NCBI GenBank assembly: GCA_020848545.1
Contig: JADLHZ010000142.1
Coordinates: 27,571-91,570, forward strand
From: Deltaproteobacteria bacterium
GTDB taxonomy: Bacteria; Myxococcota; JADLHZ01
Direction: 5' to 3'
Length of the DNA stretch: 64,000 nt
A program made the translations under genes and the position numbers. A model generated the notes under the pieces. The model saw only the letters and a list, made by a program, of their open reading frames with translations, was not told where the DNA came from and did not search any database. This document shows positions 35,290 through 43,708 of this stretch, piece by piece (the stretch's first letter is position 1; every line of letters begins with the position of its first letter).

Positions 35290-36003
35290 ATGCGCTTTGG
35301 CGTCATCTTTCTCTGCGTCCTCGTTGGCTGCGGCGAGCCTGAGCCCGAGCCAGGGCCAGCCCCAGCACCGGTCAGCGAGACACCTGCGCCGGGGCCACAA
35401 CAGATGCCGCCGGAAGAGACCGTTGAGCCGGCGCCCTCGCCGGCACCGGATCCGCCAAAGCCCGTCGACAAGGCGGCGGCCTGCGCGTCGACCTTCGGCA
35501 AAGCGCTGACCGCGCCGTTTGGCCGCCTCGACGGCATCATCGTCGCCGTGTTGAAGCCGAGCGATCAGCAATGCACGCGCCCGAACTCGGATCACGTCAT
35601 CGTGCAAGTGCGCGCGCAGGCCGCGGTCTATCGCATGGTGGTGAACGTCGAGTCCGATCGCGGCGACGACCGGCGCGTGCGCTTTGCCGAGGTGGCGAAG
35701 GCGCTCGCGGCGCCGGCGTGGAGCGAGGGTTGGCATCAGGGCGCCGCCTTCGACTACGTGAAGACGCTCGCGGTGCACTCGACCGACGCGATCTTCCAGC
35801 CGCTCGCGATGACGCCGCTCATCGAGGCGGTGCTCGCGCCGCTCGAGGTCGGCGCCAAGATCAGCGTTTACGCGACGACTTCCGGCGGCGACAGCGCGCA
35901 CAAGGTGCACCGAAACGCGAGCGATCGCGACGGCGCGATCGTCGTCGATCCGACAGGGACGCCGAAGTACCTCTTGTTCCACTTCGTCGAGCAGAGCTTC
36001 TAG
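35290..36003 (+). CDS. Lipoprotein with Pro-rich linker
   Basis: 237 residues from ATG 35290, which gives a short lipoprotein signal with lipobox LVGC. A Pro/Glu/Ala-rich linker of about 45 residues, typical of periplasm-spanning anchors, precedes a globular domain of about 170 residues with no recognised motif. The longer start at 35254 would bury the signal peptide and was rejected. Confidence 0.6.
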   Translation: MRFGVIFLCVLVGCGEPEPEPGPAPAPVSETPAPGPQQMPPEETVEPAPSPAPDPPKPVDKAAACASTFGKALTAPFGRLDGIIVAVLKPSDQQCTRPNSDHVIVQVRAQAAVYRMVVNVESDRGDDRRVRFAEVAKALAAPAWSEGWHQGAAFDYVKTLAVHSTDAIFQPLAMTPLIEAVLAPLEVGAKISVYATTSGGDSAHKVHRNASDRDGAIVVDPTGTPKYLLFHFVEQSF

Positions 36004-36121
36004 ACGTCTCACGCGACGAGGCAAACGTCGCCGCGCTCCGGCTGCCTGGCGCGCAAGTGGGGGCGCTTGGCGCGGGAGGGTGTCCGTTGACACCCGCCGC
36101 CCCCTCACGCTCTGAGACCGT

Positions 36122-36745
36122 ATGACCTCCAAGGCTCGTCCGTTCATCGGTGTCTCCACCACGACCCCGATCGCGATTGTCGTCGACAAGGAGCTGACGC
36201 TCGAGCCGATGAACATCATCGCCGAAGACGGCTGCGGCGTTCCGAGCGACGCGCCGGCGCCGCTCGGCAAGACCGTGGCGATCGCGTTCCGACTGTCGAG
36301 CGCCAAGCGCAGCATCCACTGCAAAGCGAAGGTCGTCGACGAGATCGCGACGACGCCCGCCGGACTGAAGCTGCAAAAAGAGCTCGGCGACGACGCGTTC
36401 ACCGACGCGATGCAGCTAAAAGAGAGCGCGACGAGCATCGTCCGCCGCGAGGACCTCGAGCGGATGAAGAAGCAAGCTCAGGCTGCGGCGAGCGCGAAGA
36501 AGAAGTCCGGCGGCGCCACCGACAGGACCTTCCCCGTCGCCCAGAGCAAGCGGCCGCCGGCCGGGTTCTGCCTCGAGTTCGTGGGGCTCGGCAAAGACGA
36601 CGCCGCGCTCATCCAAGCGCACATCCGCGCCTCACGCGAGCTCGAAGCGAAGCTCGCCGTCGGCAACGTGCAAGCCTCCGCCGATCGCAAGATGGGCTTG
36701 TTGTTCGACGATCCCGATCTCAGCGACAAAGCGAACAACTGGTGA
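36122..36745 (+). CDS. PilZ-domain-like protein
   Basis: 207 residues. The N-terminal strands (about 15-80) and the later block GFCLEFVGLGKDDAALIQAHI (about 155-175) follow the pattern of PilZ-fold proteins, which often bind cyclic di-GMP. The RxxxR and D/NxSxxG ligand motifs are not evident, so it may be a non-binding PilZ variant. A Lys/Ala-rich linker lies near residue 120. A strong bidirectional terminator follows. Confidence 0.5.
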   Translation: MTSKARPFIGVSTTTPIAIVVDKELTLEPMNIIAEDGCGVPSDAPAPLGKTVAIAFRLSSAKRSIHCKAKVVDEIATTPAGLKLQKELGDDAFTDAMQLKESATSIVRREDLERMKKQAQAAASAKKKSGGATDRTFPVAQSKRPPAGFCLEFVGLGKDDAALIQAHIRASRELEAKLAVGNVQASADRKMGLLFDDPDLSDKANNW

Positions 36746-36769
36746 AAAAAGGTCCCAGGGACCTATTTT
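36745..36769. terminator. Bidirectional terminator between convergent genes
   Basis: AAAAAA, then GGTCCC-A-GGGACC, then TATTTT. The palindrome has an A-tract on one side and a T-tract on the other, so it can stop transcripts from both sides: the PilZ-like gene and the convergent lipoprotein gene. Palindromes of this form may also be dispersed REP-like elements. Confidence 0.7.
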
Positions 36770-36788
36770 CTGTCCAGAAGTTGGACAC

Positions 36789-38354
36789 TCAGGGCGTCGT
36801 GATCGCGAGATCGTCGACGTACAGCGACGAGGTCTCGGTGGCGCCGAGCGTCGCGTTGATGGTCACGGTGACCGAGGTCGAGCCTGCCGGGATCGCCACG
36901 CTCGAGTGGCGCAGCATGTTGTAGTTCGACCCGGTCAGAGCTTCGCCTTGCACCGTGCTGCCGCCGCTGAACGTGAGGTCCATGCGGACGAACGAGCTTG
37001 CGTCGCTGTAGGTCGCCGCGGCGAAGATCTGCGCGCTCAGAGTGCCGGTCGCGCTCAGCGGAAACGTCTTCGAGAGCGTCGTCGTCGCTGCCGCGGTGCC
37101 GCCGCTCCACGACGCGTTCCACAAGGTCGCGTGGTTGAAGCTCGGGTTCACGAGCCAGTCGCCGCCGCTTTCGGTCCACCCAGTCGGCTGATTCGTGGCG
37201 TCGTAGCTCGAGAAGTTGTCGCTCGCGATCGCCGTCACCGTCGCGGCCGCCGGCGCATAGCTCAGCGAGAGGTTGTCGTAGCGAACGCTCGCAGTCTCGC
37301 TCGCCGAGATCATCGCCATCGGCGCGATCGCGATGCGCCGCGCTTGTTCGGGGATCGCCATCTCGGCGAGCACTTCGGCACGCGTGTTCGGCCTGTGCAA
37401 CGGCCACCCTTCAACGATCTTCAGCGCGGTGCCGGCGCTGTCGAAGAAGTACACGACCAGCGTCGCGACGCTGTCGTGCTGCGTGAAGAGCGTCGTGTCC
37501 ATCGCCGCCGCCGCGCTCGCGGAAGAGCCCGGGAGCGGGCAAATCGGGATGAACCAGAACATGCCGGTGACGGCGGGTTTGTTCACGCTCGGCACCCAAA
37601 CCGACGCTGCTTGGCCGTCTGTCGTCCAATCACCGCCAAAGTCGCCGCCGCCGTCGGTGCCAGGCCACGCGGGATCATTTGGCTGCGCCGTTGCCATGTT
37701 CTTCGTGAGCAAGGTGGCGGCCGTCGTCATGGCCGGCACAGTGCACGGGTTCGTGTTGGTGATCGTCACTGGGCTCGAACCGGCGGCGGGACCCGTCGTG
37801 CCGTTGCCGAGCACGATCGTTCCGCCAGCGCCGTCGTCGGGATCGAAGCCCTGCACCGTGATGCTCCCAGCGCCGACGTTTTGATTGCGGAAGCCGACGA
37901 AGTCGTCGATCGATGTCGCAACGTGGGCAATGAACGAGATCTGTGCGTTCGCTGCGGACGGGATCGTGATCGTCGCGGTTTGGCCCACGTTGAGCGCATT
38001 CACCAGGAACGCGTTCGTGCCGAGCGTAAGGCCGAGCGCGTTCGCCAACGTCGTCGCGTTCCCGACCGAAGGGCTGCTCGCGAAGGTGTAGTTGCGCACG
38101 GCGGTCGAGGCGACCTGGCCGACGGTGAACACCGGCGAGAACGTCAACAACCCCTGGGTCCAGTTGCTGTTCGACGTGTTCCTGATCGTGATCCTGACGG
38201 CCGTATTGGCAGCCGTCGCGAGGGCAAACTGAATCACCGGATCGCCCGCGTCGCCCGGGATGAACGCTTCGACTTCCATGTTCGGTTGCGGCGCATTCGC
38301 TTCGCACGCTGCGAGCGTGAAGATCGCGATACACAGTGCTTTCGACGTTCGCAT
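36789..38354 (-). CDS. Secreted lipoprotein, beta-sandwich domains
   Basis: 521 residues from ATG 38354, fixed by GGAGGTG a few bases upstream and by the resulting lipobox LAAC. The protein is Thr/Ser/Ala/Asn-rich. A C-terminal domain of about 170 residues with the pattern SDNFSSYD ... YVDDLAI resembles carbohydrate-binding-like or jelly-roll modules at the ends of secreted enzymes. No catalytic domain is recognised. Confidence 0.6.
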   Translation of the reverse strand: MRTSKALCIAIFTLAACEANAPQPNMEVEAFIPGDAGDPVIQFALATAANTAVRITIRNTSNSNWTQGLLTFSPVFTVGQVASTAVRNYTFASSPSVGNATTLANALGLTLGTNAFLVNALNVGQTATITIPSAANAQISFIAHVATSIDDFVGFRNQNVGAGSITVQGFDPDDGAGGTIVLGNGTTGPAAGSSPVTITNTNPCTVPAMTTAATLLTKNMATAQPNDPAWPGTDGGGDFGGDWTTDGQAASVWVPSVNKPAVTGMFWFIPICPLPGSSASAAAAMDTTLFTQHDSVATLVVYFFDSAGTALKIVEGWPLHRPNTRAEVLAEMAIPEQARRIAIAPMAMISASETASVRYDNLSLSYAPAAATVTAIASDNFSSYDATNQPTGWTESGGDWLVNPSFNHATLWNASWSGGTAAATTTLSKTFPLSATGTLSAQIFAAATYSDASSFVRMDLTFSGGSTVQGEALTGSNYNMLRHSSVAIPAGSTSVTVTINATLGATETSSLYVDDLAITTP

Positions 38355-38445
38355 CGGCAACACCTCCGCTACCTGGAAGGTTACTCGACGGCCTCGTTTT
38401 TCGCTCATCGCAGAGGGCCGATGGCGCGCACATCCGCACACAGTG

Positions 38446-39345
38446 TCAGCGTGCGGGCTTCAACGTCCCTGCCCGCCAACGCTTCAAGAGATCGATGAGG
38501 CGTTGGTAGTCTTGCGCGTCGTTGGACCAATCGCGCGCCACCAGCGGAATCAGGGGGTGATCGACCGCGTCGGGGCCGTCGCGCCAGTGGCTCGCCTTTT
38601 CGATCGCGCCGAAGTCGTCGGGCTTCTCCGCGAGCTTGCCCAGGCGCTCGACGCCGAACTCCTTGAGCTCGTTGAGCAGCTTGTGATGCGCCGCTGTGAG
38701 CCTTCCTTCCGGCGCCCTTTGCACGACGTCGCGCTCGGCGGTGCGCGTCCGCTCGATCACCTCGCGGGCGACGGCAGCGACGAAGTCGCGTGGCTGGGGC
38801 TCGATCTTCGCGAGCGTTGGGACGGGCACCGCGTTGGCAGCACTCCACATCGCCGCGTCTCTCAAGATCGCGCCCCCGATCTGCGCGCGCACGATGCCGC
38901 CGCGTTGGCGGAGGTCTTCGGCGAGCGTGATCAGCGCGACGACCGCGGGATCTTCGCCCGACTTCGCCGCCAAGAGCACGAGCTCGGCGACCTTGGCGAG
39001 ATCCGGCAGATCCTTCGCCATGGCGGCTTCTGCGATCACGCTCTTCGGATCGGCGTCGACGAGCGCGCGCTCCATGTCGGCGACGCTGGCGCGCAAAGCC
39101 TTCGGCCACCCGAGCTTGCGCTTCTCTGGCTGTTCCGGCCACGTGTCGCCTACGAACTTTTCGACCTCCGGCGCGTCGAGCCCGGAACGGCGCGCAACGC
39201 TGAGCACCCGCACGACCGCGGCCCACTCGCCTTCGGTCACCGGATACGCCGCGACGAGCGCGCGCCAAGCCTCGTTCGGATCGGGAGGCTTCTGCGCCGG
39301 TGTACATGGCGCGAGGACGAGCGCGAGTGCGATGAAGAGACGCAT
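38446..39345 (-). CDS. Exported hypothetical protein
   Basis: 299 residues. The N-terminus is a signal peptide with a Cys at APC, so it could be a lipoprotein. The mature part is almost entirely helical and charged, with no membrane segment and no named domain. It lies upstream of the 36789-38354 lipoprotein gene on the same strand, 91 bp away. Confidence 0.55.
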   Translation of the reverse strand: MRLFIALALVLAPCTPAQKPPDPNEAWRALVAAYPVTEGEWAAVVRVLSVARRSGLDAPEVEKFVGDTWPEQPEKRKLGWPKALRASVADMERALVDADPKSVIAEAAMAKDLPDLAKVAELVLLAAKSGEDPAVVALITLAEDLRQRGGIVRAQIGGAILRDAAMWSAANAVPVPTLAKIEPQPRDFVAAVAREVIERTRTAERDVVQRAPEGRLTAAHHKLLNELKEFGVERLGKLAEKPDDFGAIEKASHWRDGPDAVDHPLIPLVARDWSNDAQDYQRLIDLLKRWRAGTLKPAR

Positions 39346-39475
39346 CTCTGCTTCGCTAGCGGGGTTCGCTTCAGAGGTGAAGCCCGAAGCGTCTGAACGA
39401 GGTCCCGGCGCGGGTGTTCATGAGTGACGGTGCAATGGCTGGACCGCGCGCCGGGCTCATGAAAGATTCCGGTGC

Positions 39476-39679
39476 ATGCGCTTCGTGCCGTTCGTGCTCG
39501 TTCTTCTCTCTGCGTGCGACATGTTCACCTCAGCGCCGGTGCGGCCATGCACGCAGCGCTCGGCGTGCTGCAAGGTCTGCGACAAGGGCAACGCGTGCGG
39601 TGACAGCTGCGTCGCCGAGGGCAACGCGTGCTCGAAGGCTCGGGGCTGCGCGTGCGACGTGGAAGAAGTGTGCAAGTAG
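39476..39679 (+). CDS. Small Cys-rich lipoprotein
   Basis: 67 residues with lipobox LLSAC and ten further Cys in about 45 residues (patterns CCKVC, ACGDSC, CAC). Similar short proteins with a CGDSC core occur widely and are of unknown function; disulfide-rich folding outside the cell is likely. Its stop codon lies two bases from the left attachment repeat, so before integration it sat just downstream of the tRNA-Phe 3' end. Confidence 0.65.
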   Translation: MRFVPFVLVLLSACDMFTSAPVRPCTQRSACCKVCDKGNACGDSCVAEGNACSKARGCACDVEEVCK

Positions 39680-39681
39680 GG

Positions 39682-39729
39682 AAATGGTGCCCAGGGGCGG
39701 AATTGAACCGCCGACACGTGGATTTTCAG
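39682..39729. repeat. attL core (48-bp direct repeat)
   Basis: Identical over 48 bp to 50437-50484. It contains the reverse complement of the tRNA-Phe 3' half including the encoded CCA, and stops in the anticodon stem. The tRNA 5' half is missing here, so this copy is not a functional gene. Confidence 0.9.
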
Positions 39730-39763
39730 GCCCAGCGTTTCTGTGGCCGAAACCCCTGAAAAT
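39722..39763. repeat. 9-bp inverted repeat at the left core boundary
   Basis: ATTTTCAGG (39722-39730) and CCTGAAAAT (39755-39763) are perfect inverted copies around a 24-bp centre. The left arm overlaps the end of the attachment core. It may be a pair of core-type integrase binding sites. Confidence 0.4.
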
Positions 39764-39793
39764 AAAGGCCCGGAAGCGATCCACGGAACGCGC

Positions 39794-39811
39794 TGCCCCA
39801 CATTTGCCCCA
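39794..39811. repeat. Candidate integrase arm site, left (P' arm)
   Basis: TGCCCCACATTTGCCCCA is an exact 18-bp match to 50343-50360. It consists of two TGCCCCA heptamers. In the excised circle it would lie about 64 bp from the core. Confidence 0.5.
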
Positions 39812-39920
39812 GCATGACGAATTTCCGCCCCTTCGCGCTGTAGCTGCCGGCACGAAGCCACGGGGGCGCCGATGATCCCCGGGCTGTCCATCGAGCTGCG
39901 ATGTGTTATCTTCCACAGAG

Positions 39921-40127
39921 ATGAACGAGATCATTTTCATCATCGAGCAGGCCCCGGAGGGAGGCTTCACGGCGCGCGCCCTGTCGGCGTCGATCGTCAC
40001 CGAAGCCGACGACATGGCCTCGCTTCACCAGCAGATTCGCGACGCCGTCGCCTGCCACTTCGAGCCCGAGAAGAAGCCGAAGCTCATCCGCCTGCACTTC
40101 GTCCGCGAAGAAGTCATCGCCGCCTAA
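39921..40127 (+). CDS. HicB-like antitoxin
   Basis: 68 residues from ATG 39921. The sequence NEIIFIIEQAPEGGFTARALS and the following SLHQQIRDAV helix follow the small HicB-type fold that neutralises HicA toxins and usually autoregulates its operon. It begins about 190 bp inside the element and is followed, three bases after its stop, by the HicA-like gene. Antitoxin-first order is common for such pairs. Likely role: stable maintenance of the element. Confidence 0.7.
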   Translation: MNEIIFIIEQAPEGGFTARALSASIVTEADDMASLHQQIRDAVACHFEPEKKPKLIRLHFVREEVIAA

Positions 40128-40130
40128 ACG

Positions 40131-40379
40131 ATGCCACCACGCCTACCGCGCGATCTGAGTGGTACCGACTTGGCGCGTCTTCTCCGGCGCTACGGTTACG
40201 AGTCGACGAGACAGACCGGAAGCCACATCCGCCTCACGACGACGACGGGCGGCGAGCATCACCTGACCATTCCCGCGCACGCCTCGCTCCGCGTCGGCAC
40301 GTTGTCAGCGATCCTCGGCGCGGTGGCCGAGCATCTGAAGAAGACACGCGACGAAGTGCTCGAAGAGCTTTTCGCGTAG
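40131..40379 (+). CDS. HicA-like mRNA interferase toxin
   Basis: 82 residues with the YcfA/HicA double-stranded-RNA-binding-like fold: an N-terminal helix (GTDLARLLRRYGYE), then QTGSHIRLT with the catalytic His, and the conserved HHLTIPAHASLRVGTLSAIL stretch. HicA toxins cleave mRNA in a ribosome-independent way. The partner HicB-like antitoxin lies directly upstream. The active-site His is intact, so the toxin is probably functional. Confidence 0.75.
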   Translation: MPPRLPRDLSGTDLARLLRRYGYESTRQTGSHIRLTTTTGGEHHLTIPAHASLRVGTLSAILGAVAEHLKKTRDEVLEELFA

Positions 40380-40428
40380 CGCCGCTCAAAGCCGTCGCCG
40401 CTGACCCGACGCCACGCGGGTGGCGCCG

Positions 40429-41100
40429 ATGATCCGCCTACTCGGACTCGATCCCGGCTTCGCTGCCATCGGCTGGGCCGTCGTCGAAACGGATCCCGAT
40501 GCGGGCGATCGCCTCGTTGCCGCTGGCGTCGTGCGCACGAAGAAGGCGAAGCCGAAGCAAAGCGTGTCGGCGTCGATCGACAACTTCCGTCGCGCTCAAG
40601 AAATCGGCCGTGCACTTGGCGCACTCGCTCTCGATCATCGGGTCGACGTCGTGTGCGCGGAGGCGATGAGCTTCCCGCGTAGTAGTTCGGTCGCCGCGAA
40701 GATGGCCATGTGTTGGGGTGTGCTCGCGCAGCTCTGCCAGGTGTTGCGCGTGCGCGTCGTGCAAGCGTCTCCGCAAGAGATCAAGCGCGCACTCACCGGA
40801 CGCACGAACGCGACGAAGGACGACGTCGGAGCAGCTGTCTCGCTGCGCTTCCCTGACTGCGTCGGCATCGTCGGCCCGCTGCCGCGAGGTCTAGACGAGC
40901 ACGCATACGACGCCGTTGGCGCCGCCGTAGCGTGCATGCAGAGAGGCGAGGTGCGCGCGCTCGAAGACTCCGCACCACTCCCGCCGGCCGGAATGTCTAC
41001 CGAGGGTACCCATCAAAAGGGGGCAGAAGGTGGGGCCGCGGTGGAAACGCCTAGCGAGGGTAACCAGCAAAACCGACAAAAGGTGGCGGCCTATGCCTGA
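40429..41100 (+). CDS. RuvC-like Holliday junction resolvase
   Basis: 223 residues from ATG 40429. RuvC fold with Asp8 in GLDPG, Glu78 in VCAEAMSF, and HxxD (His158, Asp161) in EHAYDAV, the same ligand set as Thermus RuvC. It would cleave four-way DNA junctions during replication or recombination of the element. The RuvAB partners are not present. The last 45 residues are low-complexity and are read through two copies of a 40-bp repeat, so they may be a non-functional tail. Confidence 0.75.
   Translation: MIRLLGLDPGFAAIGWAVVETDPDAGDRLVAAGVVRTKKAKPKQSVSASIDNFRRAQEIGRALGALALDHRVDVVCAEAMSFPRSSSVAAKMAMCWGVLAQLCQVLRVRVVQASPQEIKRALTGRTNATKDDVGAAVSLRFPDCVGIVGPLPRGLDEHAYDAVGAAVACMQRGEVRALEDSAPLPPAGMSTEGTHQKGAEGGAAVETPSEGNQQNRQKVAAYA
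40992..41031 (+). repeat. 40-bp repeat, copy A
   Basis: Matches copy C (48877-48916, opposite strand) at 33 of 40 positions. Conserved blocks are AATGTCTA, GAGGGT, CAAAAGGG and CAGAAGGT. It lies at the 3' end of the RuvC-like gene. Confidence 0.7.
41046..41084 (+). repeat. 40-bp repeat, copy B (one base shorter)
   Basis: Direct, more diverged copy of repeat A starting 54 bp after it (about 30 of 40 positions shared, including GAGGGTA, CAAAA and AAAAGGT). It ends eight bases before the start of the next gene. Confidence 0.55.
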
Positions 41101-41488
41101 GAGCAGGCCGAAACAGGCGCTCGTGCACGCGCCGGTCAGGACAGGCGAAGGACGATTCGCGCCAGGTCAGACGGGCAACGCCGGCGGCCGCCCGGCGATC
41201 GTCGCCGAGGTGCGCGAGCTCGCGCAGAGCTACTGCGCCGACGCAATCGCGACGCTGCACCGACTCATGACGACGTCAGATGACGAACGCGTGCAGGTTG
41301 CTGCCGCCATGGCGCTGCTCGACCGCGGAATTGGCAGGCCAGTCCAGGCAGTGCAGGTGACGAACAACGCGACCGAAGTCGGCGAACGCGAGCGGCTCGA
41401 CCTCTCGAAGCTGCCGCCTGACGAGTTTCAGCAGATGCGCGCTCTGATGATGAAATGCCGCGCGAATTCTGACCAGACGACGGCGTGA
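41093..41488 (+). CDS. DUF5681-like phage-associated protein
   Basis: 131 residues from ATG 41093 behind AGGTGG. The N-terminal GEGRFAPGQTGNAGGRP is the hallmark of DUF5681, found in phage and integrative-element proteins of unknown role. The following helix (about 45-90) carries conserved Ala/Leu spacing. It overlaps the end of the resolvase gene by eight bases. A terminase-small-subunit-like DNA-binding role has been suggested for such proteins, but nothing here confirms it. Confidence 0.6.
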   Translation: MPESRPKQALVHAPVRTGEGRFAPGQTGNAGGRPAIVAEVRELAQSYCADAIATLHRLMTTSDDERVQVAAAMALLDRGIGRPVQAVQVTNNATEVGERERLDLSKLPPDEFQQMRALMMKCRANSDQTTA

Positions 41489-41521
41489 GATACCGGCGCC
41501 GAAGCTGCGGGCGAGTTCGTT

Positions 41522-42184
41522 TCAAAGCTCCATTGTCTCTATCGCCCTATACAGCTTCAAAATCTCAGGCTTGAGACGGTTGCACAGATGTTTCGCGAAG
41601 CCGGCGTCGGATCCATGACGAGTGAGGACCCGCGCGATCATCGTGTCCATGTCGTCGATCGCCAGCTGTTCTTTTGGAAGCAGAGCACACTTATACGTGG
41701 CGCTGAGCTTCTTCTTTCCGTGGTCCCACTTCTTTAGGTAGCCGCTTTGGACCAGATGAGCAGCTCGCTGCCGCATGAAGTCGATAAACAACAGCTCATC
41801 CCGGTCGAGCGCGTCGTGAATGCTTTTCGCTGCGCGAATCGCCGCGCGCCCGCCTTGGGAAACGGGATGCCCGTCGAGCCAGTCGGCCTCGAACGTCTTG
41901 AGCGCGCGAGGCAGCTCATCGATCACCCCGGACAAGCGCACGTAGAATAGCTCGCGCGATTGCCAGGACTGCTTGTTTTCATTCGTGTCGTACATCTGTT
42001 TCGCCAGCCACGCGAGCTGTCGAATCCAATCGCCGATTCGCCGGTACTTCGCGTCGTTCTTTCTCCAGCCGTCCTTCATGTACTCGCGGTATTCAGGCGT
42101 CGCTTTGCCCCACGCCTTCTTCATCGCGCGAACATAGGGGTCCCGAAGGTCTGCGCCTTCGAAAGGATCTGCTTTTGGCTTCAT
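41522..42184 (-). CDS. Hypothetical helical protein
   Basis: 220 residues from ATG 42184. The sequence is helical and charged with many Trp and Lys, no signal peptide and no membrane segment. I recognise no domain. It is the last gene of a minus-strand block inside the element, two bases after the stop of the small lipoprotein gene upstream. Longer in-frame starts upstream are the antisense of that neighbour. Confidence 0.55.
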   Translation of the reverse strand: MKPKADPFEGADLRDPYVRAMKKAWGKATPEYREYMKDGWRKNDAKYRRIGDWIRQLAWLAKQMYDTNENKQSWQSRELFYVRLSGVIDELPRALKTFEADWLDGHPVSQGGRAAIRAAKSIHDALDRDELLFIDFMRQRAAHLVQSGYLKKWDHGKKKLSATYKCALLPKEQLAIDDMDTMIARVLTRHGSDAGFAKHLCNRLKPEILKLYRAIETMEL

Positions 42185-42185
42185 T

Positions 42186-42416
42186 TCAGCGTTCCATGCG
42201 CATGCATTCGAGCGCCAAGCGGTCGATGATTTCGTTCGCTCGCCGGTAGCAAGCTGACTCTTCCGCCGCATCGAGCGGCCGGCACAGATGATCGGCCATC
42301 TGCACAGTGCCGCGCCAGCGCCCTTTGCACTCGGCAACATCCGCGTTTGAACAGCCGATGTTTTCGAAAAACGCCATGCAGAAAAGAACGACGCCGGACG
42401 CTGCGCTTCTACTCAT
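42186..42416 (-). CDS. Small lipoprotein
   Basis: 76 residues from ATG 42416. The N-terminal hydrophobic stretch ends in ENIGC, a plausible lipobox, and the rest holds three more Cys, suggesting an exported disulfide-containing protein. No family is recognised. It lies between two unknown genes on the same strand. Confidence 0.5.
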   Translation of the reverse strand: MSRSAASGVVLFCMAFFENIGCSNADVAECKGRWRGTVQMADHLCRPLDAAEESACYRRANEIIDRLALECMRMER

Positions 42417-42453
42417 GTCGCGAACCCTTTGCCTCTGATGATGAAAGCGCCAG

Positions 42454-42663
42454 CTACTGGCGCGTATCGCGGTAGAACTGCAAGAACGGCGGGAAAGCGG
42501 ACATCGGCAACGGCTCCTTGTCGGGCACCACGTACAGAAAGCGCGCGTCGTTCCCGCACGATTCGACGGCGACGGGGCGCTTTCCTGTAACGCTCTTCGG
42601 CAGGTTACGAGTCCGGATCGCTTCGCGGATCGCCTCGCGATCGTTCCATGGTCCGTTCCGCAT
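42454..42663 (-). CDS. Short hypothetical protein
   Basis: 69 residues. The ATG has GGAGGG immediately upstream, which supports translation. The sequence is mixed and soluble, without signal peptide or recognised motif. Its position inside a same-strand run of element genes is the main other support. Confidence 0.45.
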   Translation of the reverse strand: MRNGPWNDREAIREAIRTRNLPKSVTGKRPVAVESCGNDARFLYVVPDKEPLPMSAFPPFLQFYRDTRQ

Positions 42664-42728
42664 GCTCCCTCCATTTGGCGGATCCGCAGGCTGCGCCCGA
42701 GCACGAGCGCCGTCAACGATAAAGAGCG

Positions 42729-43421
42729 CTACCGATTCACGGCGTGAACGAGGGCCGCGACGATGTTGCGAATCTCGGGCGCCAGCCGATCGTCTGAACC
42801 GGAAACCACGCGGCTTTCCCGCGCGCGCACTTGCATGGTCTTCACATGCAGGACCGACAGGTTGAGGTTCATCGAGCCACCGAGCTGGCCGAGTTCACCG
42901 TACAGCACGAATTCCACGCCGAGCGCCGCGCCCAACTCGGCCATGCAGGACACGCTGTCACAGCCAAGCGCGTCCTTCTTGCGTTCAAGGCTCAACGCCG
43001 CGTCGATGTCGCTTTCGCCCAGCGCCGACAAGCCGGAGACTTTCGACAGCGCCGTGAGAATGAGGCCAGTGACGAGCCTCGACGTGCCTTGAGTTACGCC
43101 ATTCGCTGGCCGCAGCGTCGTCGCGAGCATGCGCCGCTCGGCGCCCATCCAAGCGGGCATCGCGCCGCTCATGTCGTACGCAGAGCTCGCAGAAACAGCG
43201 GCTGGTGGCGTGACCGCGACGACGTCTTGGCGCGCGTTCTGTCGCATCGCTTCTTGCGTCCAAGTGCGGCCGAAAAGTCGCCTGCACTCTTTGTTCTGCG
43301 GATTCTCGCGGCAATACGCAGCGTACTGTTGTCGCTGTTGATCTGCGTAGGCGGCGCGCTCGGCCTGCGACGGCTCGGGTGCACACGCGACTAGAATGAG
43401 TGCCAGTGCGCCAACTCGCAT
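42729..43421 (-). CDS. Lipoprotein with CsgG/TolB-like domain
   Basis: 230 residues from ATG 43421, giving lipobox LVAC. The C-terminal half has the pattern CDSVSCMAELGAALGVEFVLYG, then repeated beta strands, which is the N-terminal fold of CsgG/FlgO-like and related outer-membrane lipoproteins often seen in Myxococcota. Such proteins are usually chromosomal, so its presence on the element may be captured cargo. Function unknown. Confidence 0.55.
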   Translation of the reverse strand: MRVGALALILVACAPEPSQAERAAYADQQRQQYAAYCRENPQNKECRRLFGRTWTQEAMRQNARQDVVAVTPPAAVSASSAYDMSGAMPAWMGAERRMLATTLRPANGVTQGTSRLVTGLILTALSKVSGLSALGESDIDAALSLERKKDALGCDSVSCMAELGAALGVEFVLYGELGQLGGSMNLNLSVLHVKTMQVRARESRVVSGSDDRLAPEIRNIVAALVHAVNR

Positions 43422-43474
43422 CGCTCCCCCTCGAAGTGCCCCGATGGTGTACCACAAACGCGTTACACTGCCGG

Positions 43475-43708
43475 CTACGCGCGCGCCTTCAATGCCTTCG
43501 CGATCTCGTCCGACGACATGATCAGAAAGCTCGGGTCAGCCTCCAGCGCCGCCAAGCCAATGCGCATCGCGCGTGTAACGACGCCGGTGTGCGACGCGAA
43601 CTCCGGCACGCGCGACACGATGGCATCAACACGCGCGCCGTCGTCGGGCGTGAGCTTCACGAGCAGCGTCCGCGGCTTTGTGGCGGTCTTCCGTATTTTC
43701 GGCTTCAC
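43475..43708 (-). CDS. Putative ribbon-helix-helix-like small protein
   Basis: 77 residues from a GTG at 43708 that overlaps the stop of the serine recombinase gene (GTGA). The sequence TLLVKLTPDDGARVDAIVSR, followed by a helix with VVTRAMRIGLAALE, has the strand-helix-helix spacing of CopG/Arc-like DNA-binding proteins. It may regulate the recombinase with which it is coupled. Confidence 0.5.
   Translation of the reverse strand: MKPKIRKTATKPRTLLVKLTPDDGARVDAIVSRVPEFASHTGVVTRAMRIGLAALEADPSFLIMSSDEIAKALKARA

Noticed and set aside
39682..39729. Second tRNA-Phe gene
   Set aside because: Only the 3' half is present; D arm and 5' acceptor strand are missing, so it is the displaced attachment site.
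40992..41084. CRISPR array or IS terminal repeats
   Set aside because: Only two diverged direct copies, no equal spacers, no cas genes, and no transposase next to the repeats.
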